The notes under the pieces are model-generated. The model saw only the letters and a program-made list of their open reading frames with translations, was not told the DNA's origin and made no database searches. The translations under genes were made by a program, and so were the position numbers. DNA of 18,381 nucleotides from Coprococcus sp. (GTDB lineage Bacteria; Bacillota; Clostridia; Lachnospirales; Lachnospiraceae): NCBI GenBank assembly GCA_016296785.1, contig JAEDHX010000035.1, positions 1 through 18,381 of the forward strand, read 5' to 3'. Below are positions 6,870 to 14,565 of the stretch, one piece after another; positions within the stretch are counted from its first letter, which is position 1, and each line of letters starts with the position of its first letter.

Positions 6870-7817
6870 ATGATAAATTTATATAAAACAGATAGAAAAA
6901 TCTTATCAGAAATATCAGATTATGAAGATGATATTTGGATTTCTATGACAAAACCTACGGTTGAAGAAAGTAAGTTTATTGCAGAGAAATACGATATAGA
7001 TCTTGCCGATGTAAGAGCCGCACTCGATGATGAGGAGAGCTCACGTATTGAAGTTGAGGATAATTACACACTTATTATTGTGGATATACCTTCTATTGAG
7101 ATAAGAAATGACAGAGAGGCGTATACAACAATTCCTCTTGGAATTATTCTTGTCGGAAGTGCAATTATTACAGTTTGTGCTGATGATACTCCTGTACTTG
7201 AAGCATTTGTAGATAAGAAGGTAAGAGAATTCAGTACAAAGAAGAGGATGAGATTTACTTATCAGATTCTGTATAGAAGCTGCATGACATACCAGTATTA
7301 CCTGCGTGTCATGGATAGACGAAGGACACTTATTGAGCAGAGAATCCAGGAAGAGACAGAAGATGCAGATCTTATTGATCTTCACGAATTAGAGTCTAAC
7401 CTTGTATACTTTGCAACATCACTTCGTGCAAATGGAGTTGTTCTTGATAAGCTTACAAGATACAGCAGCATAAAGCAGTATCCGGAGGATAAGGAACTCT
7501 TAGATGATGTTATGGTGGAGAATAAACAGGCTATAGAGATGACTAATATTTATAGAGATATTATTAGTGGTACGAGAGAGCTGATGACAACAATAATTAA
7601 TAACAGGCTGAATAATGTCATGAAATTCCTTGCCTCAATAACAATTGTTATGGCTATACCAACTATTATTTCAGGTATTTACGGTATGAATGTTTCGGGT
7701 AAATGGATGCCGCTTTCAGACACGCCATATGGCTTTGGAATTATTTGCGGCATAATACTTGTTATTTGTATTATCATTGCATTAGTATTAAAGAAAAAGA
7801 AGATGTTAAAGATGTAG
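6870..7817 (+). CDS. CorA-family divalent metal ion transporter
   Basis: This 315-residue protein has the CorA layout: a long acidic and helical N-terminal cytoplasmic domain (about 1-250), two C-terminal transmembrane helices (about 252-270 and 285-308), and the signature GMN at residues 272-274 between them. It ends in a lysine-rich cytoplasmic tail. CorA proteins are pentameric channels for Mg2+, sometimes Co2+ or Ni2+. The start is placed at 6870, with GGAGG at 6858-6862 seven nt upstream. A TTG at 6831 would extend the frame by 13 residues but lacks a ribosome binding site. It probably shares a transcript with the zinc-ribbon gene 41 nt upstream. Many clostridial CorA-like proteins have no proven metal specificity, so the substrate is family-level inference. 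Confidence 0.9.
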   Translation: MINLYKTDRKILSEISDYEDDIWISMTKPTVEESKFIAEKYDIDLADVRAALDDEESSRIEVEDNYTLIIVDIPSIEIRNDREAYTTIPLGIILVGSAIITVCADDTPVLEAFVDKKVREFSTKKRMRFTYQILYRSCMTYQYYLRVMDRRRTLIEQRIQEETEDADLIDLHELESNLVYFATSLRANGVVLDKLTRYSSIKQYPEDKELLDDVMVENKQAIEMTNIYRDIISGTRELMTTIINNRLNNVMKFLASITIVMAIPTIISGIYGMNVSGKWMPLSDTPYGFGIICGIILVICIIIALVLKKKKMLKM

Positions 7818-7825
7818 ATTTATTG

Positions 7826-7847
7826 GCGGAGAGATATATCTCTCCGC
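7826..7847 (+). terminator. Palindromic hairpin after the CorA gene, weak terminator
   Basis: A perfect 22-nt palindrome (GCGGAGAGATA and its complement) begins 9 nt after the CorA stop. It is followed by a broken T-rich stretch (TGTTTAGTTTTAT). The lack of a clean T-run suggests an attenuating terminator or an RNA-stabilising hairpin. The sbcD start is only 26 nt beyond it. Confidence 0.5.
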
Positions 7848-7873
7848 TGTTTAGTTTTATCAGGGAGGGGTAT

Positions 7874-9001
7874 ATGAAGATTTTTCATTTGTCAGATTTG
7901 CATATCGGTAAACTAATTAATGGATATGATATGGAGGATGATCAGAGATATGTATTTGATCAGATTATAGAATATGTAGAGAAGGAAAAACCGGATGCTG
8001 TTATTATTGCAGGTGATATATACGACAAAACGGTTCCGTCAGCAAAGGCTGTTAAGCTATTTGATGAGTTCCTTACAAGGCTGGCGGGAGTAAATACAGC
8101 AGTCCTTATTATAAGTGGAAACCATGATTCTGCGGAGAGACTGGACTTTGGAAGCAGAATATTAGAGAAGAACAACGTATATCTCAAAGGGACATATGAG
8201 GGAAATGCCACTAAGGTAGAGTTGTATGATGAATATGGTGTTGTGAATTTTTATCTTATGCCTTTTGTTAAGCCTTCCATTATCAGAGCTTATAGTGATG
8301 AGGATTTTAGTAGCTATAGTGATGCTATGGCATTTGCAATTTCTAAAATGGATATAGACAGTAGTGAAAGAAATATTCTTGTAGCGCATCAAAATGTTAC
8401 TCATTGCGGTGTGAATAAAACAAGCGATTCAGAGCTGATATGTATAGGTAACGTGGATAATATTGAATCAGGAGTATTTGAGAAGTTTGATTATGTTGCA
8501 CTTGGACATCTTCATTCACCACAGAATATTGGAAGTGAAAAGATAAGATATTGCGGAACTCCTGTAATCTATTCTATGTCTGAAAAAGCAGATGATAAAT
8601 CTATTACTGTTATCAATATTAGAGAAAAGAACAATATGACAATCAAATTACTTCCACTTTGCCAGCTTCATAGCTGGTATGATTTTAAGGGTACAATGGA
8701 TGAGGCATTGAGCAGAGAATATAATGAAGATTATGCAAGGATTATCCTGACCGATAAGGAAGTAATTATTGACGCCTTATATAAGCTTAGGAAGGTCTAT
8801 GGAAGGCTAATAGAAATGAGCTTTGATACAGGTAGCAACACTACATATGATGAGTGTGACCATACTATAGAAGAAGTAGAGAATCTGACTCCTCGTCAGG
8901 CATTTGCCAATTTTTATATGAACCAGTTAAATGAGCAGATTTCTGAGGAAGATTTAGAGTATATTGATGAGATTATAAATGAATGGGAGATGAGGAAATG
9001 A
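7874..9001 (+). CDS. sbcD: Exonuclease SbcCD subunit D (SbcD/Mre11-type nuclease)
   Basis: This 375-residue metallophosphoesterase is the nuclease subunit of the SbcCD (Rad50-Mre11) complex. The complex opens DNA hairpins and processes blocked or broken DNA ends. The two-metal active-site motifs are in order: DLHIGK (D8, H10), GDIYD (47-51), GNHD (82-85), a later VAHQNV and the GHLHSP motif. The length is typical. The open frame runs upstream to 7703 within the CorA gene, but the ATG at 7874 gives the canonical MKIFHLSDLHIGK start with a GGGAGGGG ribosome binding site at 7863-7870. Its stop overlaps the sbcC start by ATGA at 8998-9001, so the two are translationally coupled. Confidence 0.95.
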   Translation: MKIFHLSDLHIGKLINGYDMEDDQRYVFDQIIEYVEKEKPDAVIIAGDIYDKTVPSAKAVKLFDEFLTRLAGVNTAVLIISGNHDSAERLDFGSRILEKNNVYLKGTYEGNATKVELYDEYGVVNFYLMPFVKPSIIRAYSDEDFSSYSDAMAFAISKMDIDSSERNILVAHQNVTHCGVNKTSDSELICIGNVDNIESGVFEKFDYVALGHLHSPQNIGSEKIRYCGTPVIYSMSEKADDKSITVINIREKNNMTIKLLPLCQLHSWYDFKGTMDEALSREYNEDYARIILTDKEVIIDALYKLRKVYGRLIEMSFDTGSNTTYDECDHTIEEVENLTPRQAFANFYMNQLNEQISEEDLEYIDEIINEWEMRK

Positions 9002-11937
9002 GACCGTTATTACTTACGATGCAGGCATTTGGAACATATCTTGACAGAACTGTAATAGATTTTGATAAGCTCGGAACACAGGGACTATTTCTCATCACAG
9101 GTGACACCGGTTCCGGAAAGACCACTATTTTTGATGCAATTATGTTTGCACTATATGGTGAAACAAGTGGCGGAGGAAAAAACAGTACCGGCAGAAATGG
9201 TGAAATGCTAAGGAGTGATTTCGCAGATGCTAAGTTGGAAACATTTGTTGAGCTTGAATTTGAAAACAATGGTAATATATATAAAATCTGGAGAAGTCCG
9301 GCGTATGACAGAGAGGGCTACAAATCAAAGAAGGCAGCAGATGTCAGATGGAGTGAAAATGGGCAGGAAACCTCACTCAAAATTCTTGATATTGACGGTA
9401 ATTCGAATGTAAGTGGACGAGTGCGTGATATTCTTGGAATAACAGCAGAGCAGTTTCGCCAGGTTGCAATGATAGCGCAGGGGGAATTTAGAAAGCTTCT
9501 TGTGGCGGACACAAAACAGCGCGGGGAGATATTTAAGAGCATATTTAACACACATATATATGAGTTTATCCAAAATAAAATTAATGAGGACTGCAAGAAT
9601 GCCTATAATGAATATACTAGTTTAAAAAATGATATTGAAAATGCATACAAAGATATTGAGTATTCGGATTCAGAGGATGCTAATCGTATAAGAGAGCTTG
9701 CAGAAGATGGTTATACAAATGTTGAAGAAGTAATAAGCTTACTTGTTAGGCTTGAAAAAGATGATGAGAAAAATGTTAAAATGTATGCTAAAGAATTAGA
9801 TGAAATTAACAATTTACTTCAAGAGTATGCAAGAATGCTATCAGGCTTTGAAAAATGTGATAAAGATATTGAGCTTTCATATAACTCATTGATAAGTGAT
9901 ATGGAGAAATATAAAGAAGTTGTAGCTAACTATGAAATCATCAAGGAAGAATATAATAACAGCTTAAGTATTACTACTGATGAGCTTGTTGCAAGGAAAA
10001 CCCTTCTTGAAGGTCAGCGTGAGTCTCATAAGAATTATATACAGCTTGTGGATGAATTAGATAAGCTAAAGAAACAGCTATATGAGAAGGAGCATGAGCT
10101 TGAGAAGCTACAGATTGTAGAAAAGGATACAACAGAAGAAATAGAAGGACTTGAGAAGATTATTAATAAGGGTGATTCCTCTAGCAGAGAGATAGAAAGA
10201 ATTAAGAATGAAATAAATCAGCTTAATTCAAAGGAATCTACACTCATTGATTTGAAAAATGAGATAATTGGTAAGGGTGGTATAGTAAATAATGAAATAG
10301 CTCTCAAGAAGCTATTTGAAGAAAAGGAAAAGTGTTTTCGATTAAGAAGTCACGCAAATGCTTTGTATGAGGATATGTATAATAAATCCTTAAGCCAGGA
10401 AGCAGGAAGACTTGCACTAGAACTTGTTGAAGGCAAGCCATGTCCTGTATGCGGAAGCACCTTGCATCCTGCGCCTGCAAGTATAATTGATGAAGAAATT
10501 ATTACCGAGGATATGCTAAAGAAGCAAAAGAAAGCATTTGACGACGCAGATAAGAAGCATGGTGATTTAGAAAGAACATACTCCGTAAAAGATAATGAGC
10601 TTGCCAATAAAAAGAAAAGACTTCTTGCAGGTATAAGTAAGTTTGAGAAATGCGATAGCTATGATATGGCAAAAGACAAATTAGAGAAGCTTATTTCAAG
10701 CTTTCATGATGAAATAGCAGACAAGTCTGCTGATTTATCAAAATATGAAAAGCTTCATAGTGAGTATGAAAATGCCAAAGAAAATAAGGAAAAATGCAAG
10801 GCTACACTTAAGCAGCTTAAGGAGAAAATAAATCAAAAGAACTCTGAGATATCCGTGGATAAAGGACTTGTCCAGACAACGGAAGGAAGATGTAATGAGC
10901 TTTCAAAATCAATAAGCTCTGATTATGAAGAGATTATAACTGAGCTTAAGACTGTGACAGGAAAAATTTATGAAACTAATAAGTACAAGGAAGCTGTTCT
11001 AAAAAAATATACTGATATTTGTGAAGATAAGGCAGGCCTTGAGGCTTCTATTGAGAAAGGATACGAGAGCCTTTCCGGTAATTGTAGTGAAGCAGATAAA
11101 TATATTAAAAACCTTGCAAGAGTTGATATTGAATTAGAGGATAATAGTCTTATTAATGATAGAATTATAGATAGCAGTATTTCCGTTGACGAACTAGATG
11201 AAGCAATTATCCATAAGGCTTTTTCTGATACACATGAGCTTGTTGTAAATGCATGCACTTTATTAAGAGAAAGACAAAATGAAAGCGAGATTAAAAGAAG
11301 ACGTATTTCTGAACAAAAGGATATAACCGGTAAAAGGGAAGCTAATAATAAGAAGGTGCATGACAAGCTAGTGTCAGGGTTTAAGAGCTACGACAGGATT
11401 AATAGTAAATATGGCAGGCTTCAAAGATTAAACAGGGTGGCGTCAGGCTCATATAAGTTTGAAACTTATATACAGGAGGTATATTTTGATAAGATAATTG
11501 CAAGTGCAAATGTCAGGCTTAAGCAAATGATTAATAATCAGTTTGAGCTAAAAAGAGGGAAGAAAACTGCGGGAGTCAGAGGGCTTGATTTATTTGTTCG
11601 TGATTATAGAACAGGACGTGAGCGTGATGTAAAGACACTTTCCGGAGGAGAGTCATTTGTTACCTCTCTTGCTATGGCACTTGGACTTGCTGATGTTGTT
11701 CAGGGCAGTTCTGCAGGAGTTAGAATAGATACGTTATTTATTGATGAAGGCTTTGGCTCACTAGATGAAGATATTCTTGAGCAGGCGATTAATGTACTTG
11801 CAGAGCTTTCACGTTCAAATTGTCTTGTCGGAATAATATCACATGTCGGAGAGCTTAAGAAAAGAATTGATAAGCAGATATGCGTAGTAAAGGATAAGAA
11901 TGGAATCAGTCATGCTAAGATTATGCTTGAGGCATGA
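8998..11937 (+). CDS. sbcC: Exonuclease SbcCD subunit C (SbcC/Rad50-type ATPase)
   Basis: This 979-residue SMC-like ATPase is the partner of SbcD. The N-terminal Walker A is GDTGSGKTT (35-43). Two long coiled-coil arms flank a zinc hook, CPVC at residues 482-485, which joins two molecules. The C-terminal half has the ABC signature LSGGES (881-886) and Walker B TLFIDEGFGSLD (912-923). The arms are rich in Lys, Glu and Leu, as expected. The start at 8998 is chosen over an in-frame ATG at 8983 because the family begins MRPLxLxMQAFGxY and the ATGA overlap couples it to sbcD; GAGATGAGGA lies just upstream. A long hairpin terminator follows. All key motifs are intact, so the complex should be functional. 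Confidence 0.95.
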   Translation: MRPLLLTMQAFGTYLDRTVIDFDKLGTQGLFLITGDTGSGKTTIFDAIMFALYGETSGGGKNSTGRNGEMLRSDFADAKLETFVELEFENNGNIYKIWRSPAYDREGYKSKKAADVRWSENGQETSLKILDIDGNSNVSGRVRDILGITAEQFRQVAMIAQGEFRKLLVADTKQRGEIFKSIFNTHIYEFIQNKINEDCKNAYNEYTSLKNDIENAYKDIEYSDSEDANRIRELAEDGYTNVEEVISLLVRLEKDDEKNVKMYAKELDEINNLLQEYARMLSGFEKCDKDIELSYNSLISDMEKYKEVVANYEIIKEEYNNSLSITTDELVARKTLLEGQRESHKNYIQLVDELDKLKKQLYEKEHELEKLQIVEKDTTEEIEGLEKIINKGDSSSREIERIKNEINQLNSKESTLIDLKNEIIGKGGIVNNEIALKKLFEEKEKCFRLRSHANALYEDMYNKSLSQEAGRLALELVEGKPCPVCGSTLHPAPASIIDEEIITEDMLKKQKKAFDDADKKHGDLERTYSVKDNELANKKKRLLAGISKFEKCDSYDMAKDKLEKLISSFHDEIADKSADLSKYEKLHSEYENAKENKEKCKATLKQLKEKINQKNSEISVDKGLVQTTEGRCNELSKSISSDYEEIITELKTVTGKIYETNKYKEAVLKKYTDICEDKAGLEASIEKGYESLSGNCSEADKYIKNLARVDIELEDNSLINDRIIDSSISVDELDEAIIHKAFSDTHELVVNACTLLRERQNESEIKRRRISEQKDITGKREANNKKVHDKLVSGFKSYDRINSKYGRLQRLNRVASGSYKFETYIQEVYFDKIIASANVRLKQMINNQFELKRGKKTAGVRGLDLFVRDYRTGRERDVKTLSGGESFVTSLAMALGLADVVQGSSAGVRIDTLFIDEGFGSLDEDILEQAINVLAELSRSNCLVGIISHVGELKKRIDKQICVVKDKNGISHAKIMLEA

Positions 11938-11956
11938 TGGCCTATGACAGATTGTT

Positions 11957-12010
11957 AAAATGCGCAGATGAGGATGTCAGCAAATCGGACATTCTTGTCT
12001 GCGCATTTTT
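11957..12010. terminator. Bidirectional terminator between sbcC and the DUF4317 operon
   Basis: A 12-bp perfect arm pair (11957-11968 with 11998-12009) continues inward through U-G-containing pairs, giving about 22 bp with a 9-nt loop near 11979-11987. It starts with AAAA and ends with TTTTT, so it can terminate on either strand. It lies 19 nt after sbcC and 45 nt from the stop of the converging minus-strand gene. Confidence 0.88.
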
Positions 12011-12054
12011 GCATTAATAACGCTGATTGTGTTCTTGCACAGCTGTTATTATAA

Positions 12055-13242
12055 TTATTTATTTTTGATAGGAATTCCATTTACCAGAACTTCATCTGAA
12101 ATCTGTATAACAATGCATTTCCTTCCATCAATTTCTCGTGTTTCTACTAAATCCGTTCTCTCAGGGTTAACCTTTATTACAACATCAGGTGTCTTTACCT
12201 CAAAAGAACGTGTATTAACAAGATTACTTGCATATAGCACAGGCTTTGTTTCAGGTCTCTTAACGATATTATTTGATGCATCATTTGAAACCGGCTTTGA
12301 AGCTAGTGTTGCCTCTGTAACCTTATCGAAATGCTCATCGAAATTCTCTAGCTTATCATCAGATACGCCGCTTTCTGATAGCAGATTTTTAATTGAATTC
12401 TTTGATAGTGTGAAAGGTTCAGGACTGTCCTTTCTTTCCTGTATCATTTCATTAAGATTTTCATGGATGTTCTTTACCGTTTCATAATCACAGTCCATAC
12501 CAAGTGTCTCTGTTACTATTGACTGGAAGGTTTCTTTTTGTGTTTCTGCAGAAATAGGGAAACTTGTTCCAAGCAGTTTGTCAACAAATTCATAATGCAT
12601 TTCCTCAGGCTTTTTAGTGTAGTAAAGAACATTATGAATGTCTGTGCTTCTTTCTATGAAAGCAGGGAAGAGGAAACCGATATCCGGCATATCTACAACC
12701 CAGTCACGTATTCTGTTATGGAAGGTGCTTTCTGCATCAAAGTAGCTAAGACCTGCCTTCGAAAGATTAACATGGCAGATGGAGCACATAATATATTCAT
12801 ATATTTCATCCGAAGCATCCTCCATTGTAAGACCATCCGTTGTCTTGCCCGGCACATCATATGTATCATGAATAAGCAGGATAAGATAATTTCCTGTATA
12901 ATCATATGTTTCAATTACCTTATCGTAGAATTCTTCTATTAGTGTGTCATCCTCTAATTTGCTGTTTCGAAGTTTTAACAAAAACTCCTGTGTACCACCA
13001 TCGAATTCCTGATTTGTAGGAAATTCCATTGTGACAAGATTCTTACCAATAGTTCCTGAGAGATTTTTCTTGAATATCTCAAAATATTTAAAGGCTTCTT
13101 CCTCCGGAAGTGAAAGGAAAGCTTCTTTGAGTGTGGCAACTTTTTTTCTGTCACCATCTACATAACATCCACATATCCGGCTTATTGAGCATGTGGATGG
13201 GGCAAATTGATGACGTATCTCGAGTACATCTTTTTTAGTCAT
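12055..13242 (-). CDS. DUF4317 family protein, function unknown
   Basis: This 395-residue soluble-looking protein matches the DUF4317 family by its N-terminal pattern: MTKKDVLEIRHQF, then CSISRICGCYVDGD, then SGTIGKNLVTMEFP near residue 65, then YDYTGNYLILLIHDTYDVP near 115-135. I know the family from clostridial genomes without a function. No signal peptide, membrane helix or catalytic motif is apparent. The last third (about 270-395) is more polar and includes a basic and acidic C-terminal segment. GGAG on the minus strand (13251-13254) lies 8 nt before the ATG. The start is 15 nt after the stop of the small upstream gene, so the two form an operon. The family call is from memory of its conserved motifs. 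Confidence 0.75.
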   Translation of the reverse strand: MTKKDVLEIRHQFAPSTCSISRICGCYVDGDRKKVATLKEAFLSLPEEEAFKYFEIFKKNLSGTIGKNLVTMEFPTNQEFDGGTQEFLLKLRNSKLEDDTLIEEFYDKVIETYDYTGNYLILLIHDTYDVPGKTTDGLTMEDASDEIYEYIMCSICHVNLSKAGLSYFDAESTFHNRIRDWVVDMPDIGFLFPAFIERSTDIHNVLYYTKKPEEMHYEFVDKLLGTSFPISAETQKETFQSIVTETLGMDCDYETVKNIHENLNEMIQERKDSPEPFTLSKNSIKNLLSESGVSDDKLENFDEHFDKVTEATLASKPVSNDASNNIVKRPETKPVLYASNLVNTRSFEVKTPDVVIKVNPERTDLVETREIDGRKCIVIQISDEVLVNGIPIKNK

Positions 13243-13257
13243 TATTATATCTCCATT

Positions 13258-13647
13258 TCATAATATATTATCCATTCCAAGAGGCTTTGACAAAAGCTTC
13301 TTATACTTGTCCGGTTCCTTTATCAGCATAACCATTGTGTGAAAGGTTGAAAAAATAAGCCTGTCCTTATTACAGTCATCTGTATTCTTTCCTGTATCGT
13401 GATACAGATTATATTCTCTTAAATGATAAAAATACAAGTCAAAAAGGGTATAGCCTTCACAGGTATATTCGCCTTTAAGCTCGTAAGTTTGCAGATAATG
13501 AACAAACTCATCATATAGTTTCTGGTTAGAAAGCAATCCTTCCCATAATTCAGTAATAAATGCGTTGTCAAATCCACATTCAAGACCAAACCGTTCAATA
13601 ACGCTATATGTTGCCAGCCGGCGTTTGTCAAATATTATTTGTTGCAT
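13258..13647 (-). CDS. Small unknown protein upstream of DUF4317 gene
   Basis: This 129-residue protein was not recognised. It begins MQQIIFDKRRLATYSVIERF and is rich in aromatic residues (Tyr and Phe through the middle, such as YTLFDLYFYHLREYNLYHD). It has no signal peptide, membrane helix or metal motif and looks like a compact helical cytosolic protein. An AAGGA/GGAAG ribosome binding site lies at 13658-13664, and a good minus-strand promoter sits 32 nt upstream of the start. It ends 15 nt before the DUF4317 gene, which suggests the two proteins act together. The ORF is supported by its promoter, ribosome binding site and tight spacing. Confidence 0.7.
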   Translation of the reverse strand: MQQIIFDKRRLATYSVIERFGLECGFDNAFITELWEGLLSNQKLYDEFVHYLQTYELKGEYTCEGYTLFDLYFYHLREYNLYHDTGKNTDDCNKDRLIFSTFHTMVMLIKEPDKYKKLLSKPLGMDNIL

Positions 13648-13678
13648 TATTAATCATCTTCCTTTCAAAGCATTTAGA

Positions 13679-13707
13679 ATTATATCATGCAGTCTTTTAA
13701 TTCTCAA
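13679..13707 (-). promoter_or_regulatory. Minus-strand promoter for the unknown/DUF4317 operon
   Basis: Read on the minus strand, TTGAGA (13707-13702) and TATAAT (13684-13679) are 17 nt apart. TGA precedes the -10, which makes it an extended -10. Confidence 0.75.
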
Positions 13708-13719
13708 GTATTGCAGTTC

Positions 13720-13774
13720 CTTAAATAAGAGCATCTTAATAAAATCTTAAAGGAATGGAAGATTGTATCTTAAT
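13720..13774 (+). promoter_or_regulatory. Repeated CTTAA boxes in the divergent regulatory region
   Basis: ATCTTAA occurs at 13733-13739, 13744-13750 and 13768-13774. The first two are 11 nt apart, one helical turn. A shorter CTTAA is at 13720-13724. The boxes lie 20-75 nt upstream of the response regulator promoter. OmpR-type regulators bind direct repeats at about one-turn spacing, so this is a candidate autoregulatory site. Confidence 0.4.
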
Positions 13775-13793
13775 GAGGAATTGAAGATAATAA

Positions 13794-13822
13794 ATGTCAG
13801 GAGGTGATGATTGTGGTATAAT
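13794..13822 (+). promoter_or_regulatory. Extended -10 promoter for the two-component operon
   Basis: TATAAT at 13817-13822 is preceded by TGG (extended -10). A poor -35 (ATGTCA, 13794-13799) lies 17 nt upstream. A weak -35 with a good extended -10 fits an activator-dependent promoter. Confidence 0.6.
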
Positions 13823-13826
13823 TGAA

Positions 13827-13842
13827 TTTGTTAATTAACAAA
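13827..13842. promoter_or_regulatory. Perfect 16-bp palindrome at the transcription start
   Basis: TTTGTTAATTAACAAA is perfectly self-complementary. It starts 4 nt after the -10 box, so it covers the expected start site of the response regulator transcript. A dimeric repressor bound here would block initiation. It is shorter than a clostridial Rex site, which has a 4-nt spacer between the same half-sites. Confidence 0.5.
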
Positions 13843-13873
13843 ACGTAGTTCGATTATTTGAGGGAGAGAAAAT

Positions 13874-14563
13874 ATGTATAACATACTTGTTTGTGATGAT
13901 GAAAAGGATATCGTGTCAGCCATTAGAATATATCTTACAACAGCAGGGTACAACATCTATGAGGCATATAATGGAAGAGAAGCGCTTGAGATGGTGAAAC
14001 AGAATGATATCCATTTGGTGATAATGGATGTGATGATGCCGGAAATGGATGGGATAACAGCAATGGTTAAGATAAGAGAGACAACTAATTTGCCTGTTAT
14101 TATGCTTACTGCTAAAAGTGAAGATACTGATAAAATTCTTGGCCTTGAGGTAGGGGCTGATGATTATATTACTAAGCCATTTAATCCGGTTGAATTGATA
14201 GCAAGGGTGAAATCGCAGCTTAGACGATATATGCAGCTTGGTGGAGGTAAGCTTGTAAGTAGCAATATAGTTCTTGGCGGTATAGCAATAAATGATGATT
14301 CAAAGCAGGTTACAATTGATGGAGAGCTAATAAGTCTTACTCCAACTGAGTATGATATCTTAAAGCTTCTCATGACAAATAAGGGAACAGTATTTTCGCC
14401 AAAGGAGATATATAAAGCAGTTTGGAATGAAGATCCTCTTGGTGCAGAAGGTTCTGTTGCAGTACATATAAGACATCTCCGTGAAAAAATAGAGATCAAT
14501 CCGGCTGAACCAAGATACTTAAAGGTAATTTGGGGAAGAGGATATAGAATGGAGGATAATTAG
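13874..14563 (+). CDS. Response regulator, OmpR/VanR family
   Basis: This 229-residue DNA-binding regulator has the standard two-domain form. The receiver domain (about 1-120) carries the acidic pocket D8-D9, phospho-acceptor D52 in VIMDVMMPEMDG, T79 and K101. The C-terminal winged helix (about 130-229) ends in the typical RHLREKIEINPAEPRYLKVIWGRGYRME. It is phosphorylated by the kinase encoded next, which starts 2 nt after its stop. A GAGGGAGAG ribosome binding site precedes the ATG. The receiver and output sequences resemble VanR-type regulators, but no vancomycin-resistance genes are nearby, so the target genes are unknown. Autoregulation is likely given the repeat boxes and the weak -35 upstream. 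Confidence 0.93.
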   Translation: MYNILVCDDEKDIVSAIRIYLTTAGYNIYEAYNGREALEMVKQNDIHLVIMDVMMPEMDGITAMVKIRETTNLPVIMLTAKSEDTDKILGLEVGADDYITKPFNPVELIARVKSQLRRYMQLGGGKLVSSNIVLGGIAINDDSKQVTIDGELISLTPTEYDILKLLMTNKGTVFSPKEIYKAVWNEDPLGAEGSVAVHIRHLREKIEINPAEPRYLKVIWGRGYRMEDN

Positions 14564-14565
14564 AA

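Noticed and set aside
12029..12487. Plus-strand 152-codon open frame opposite the DUF4317 gene
   Set aside because: It lies antisense to a gene with family motifs and a good ribosome binding site. Its translation is Ser/Thr/Phe-rich, typical of a shadow frame.
13799..13821. AGGAGGTGAT followed by a four-codon frame (ATG ATT GTG GTA TAA)
   Set aside because: It overlaps the -10 box of the two-component promoter, so that promoter cannot transcribe it, and the spacing to ATG is too short for a leader peptide.
13827..13842. Palindrome as a Rex redox-repressor operator
   Set aside because: The half-sites match, but the known clostridial Rex consensus has 4 nt between them; here there are none.
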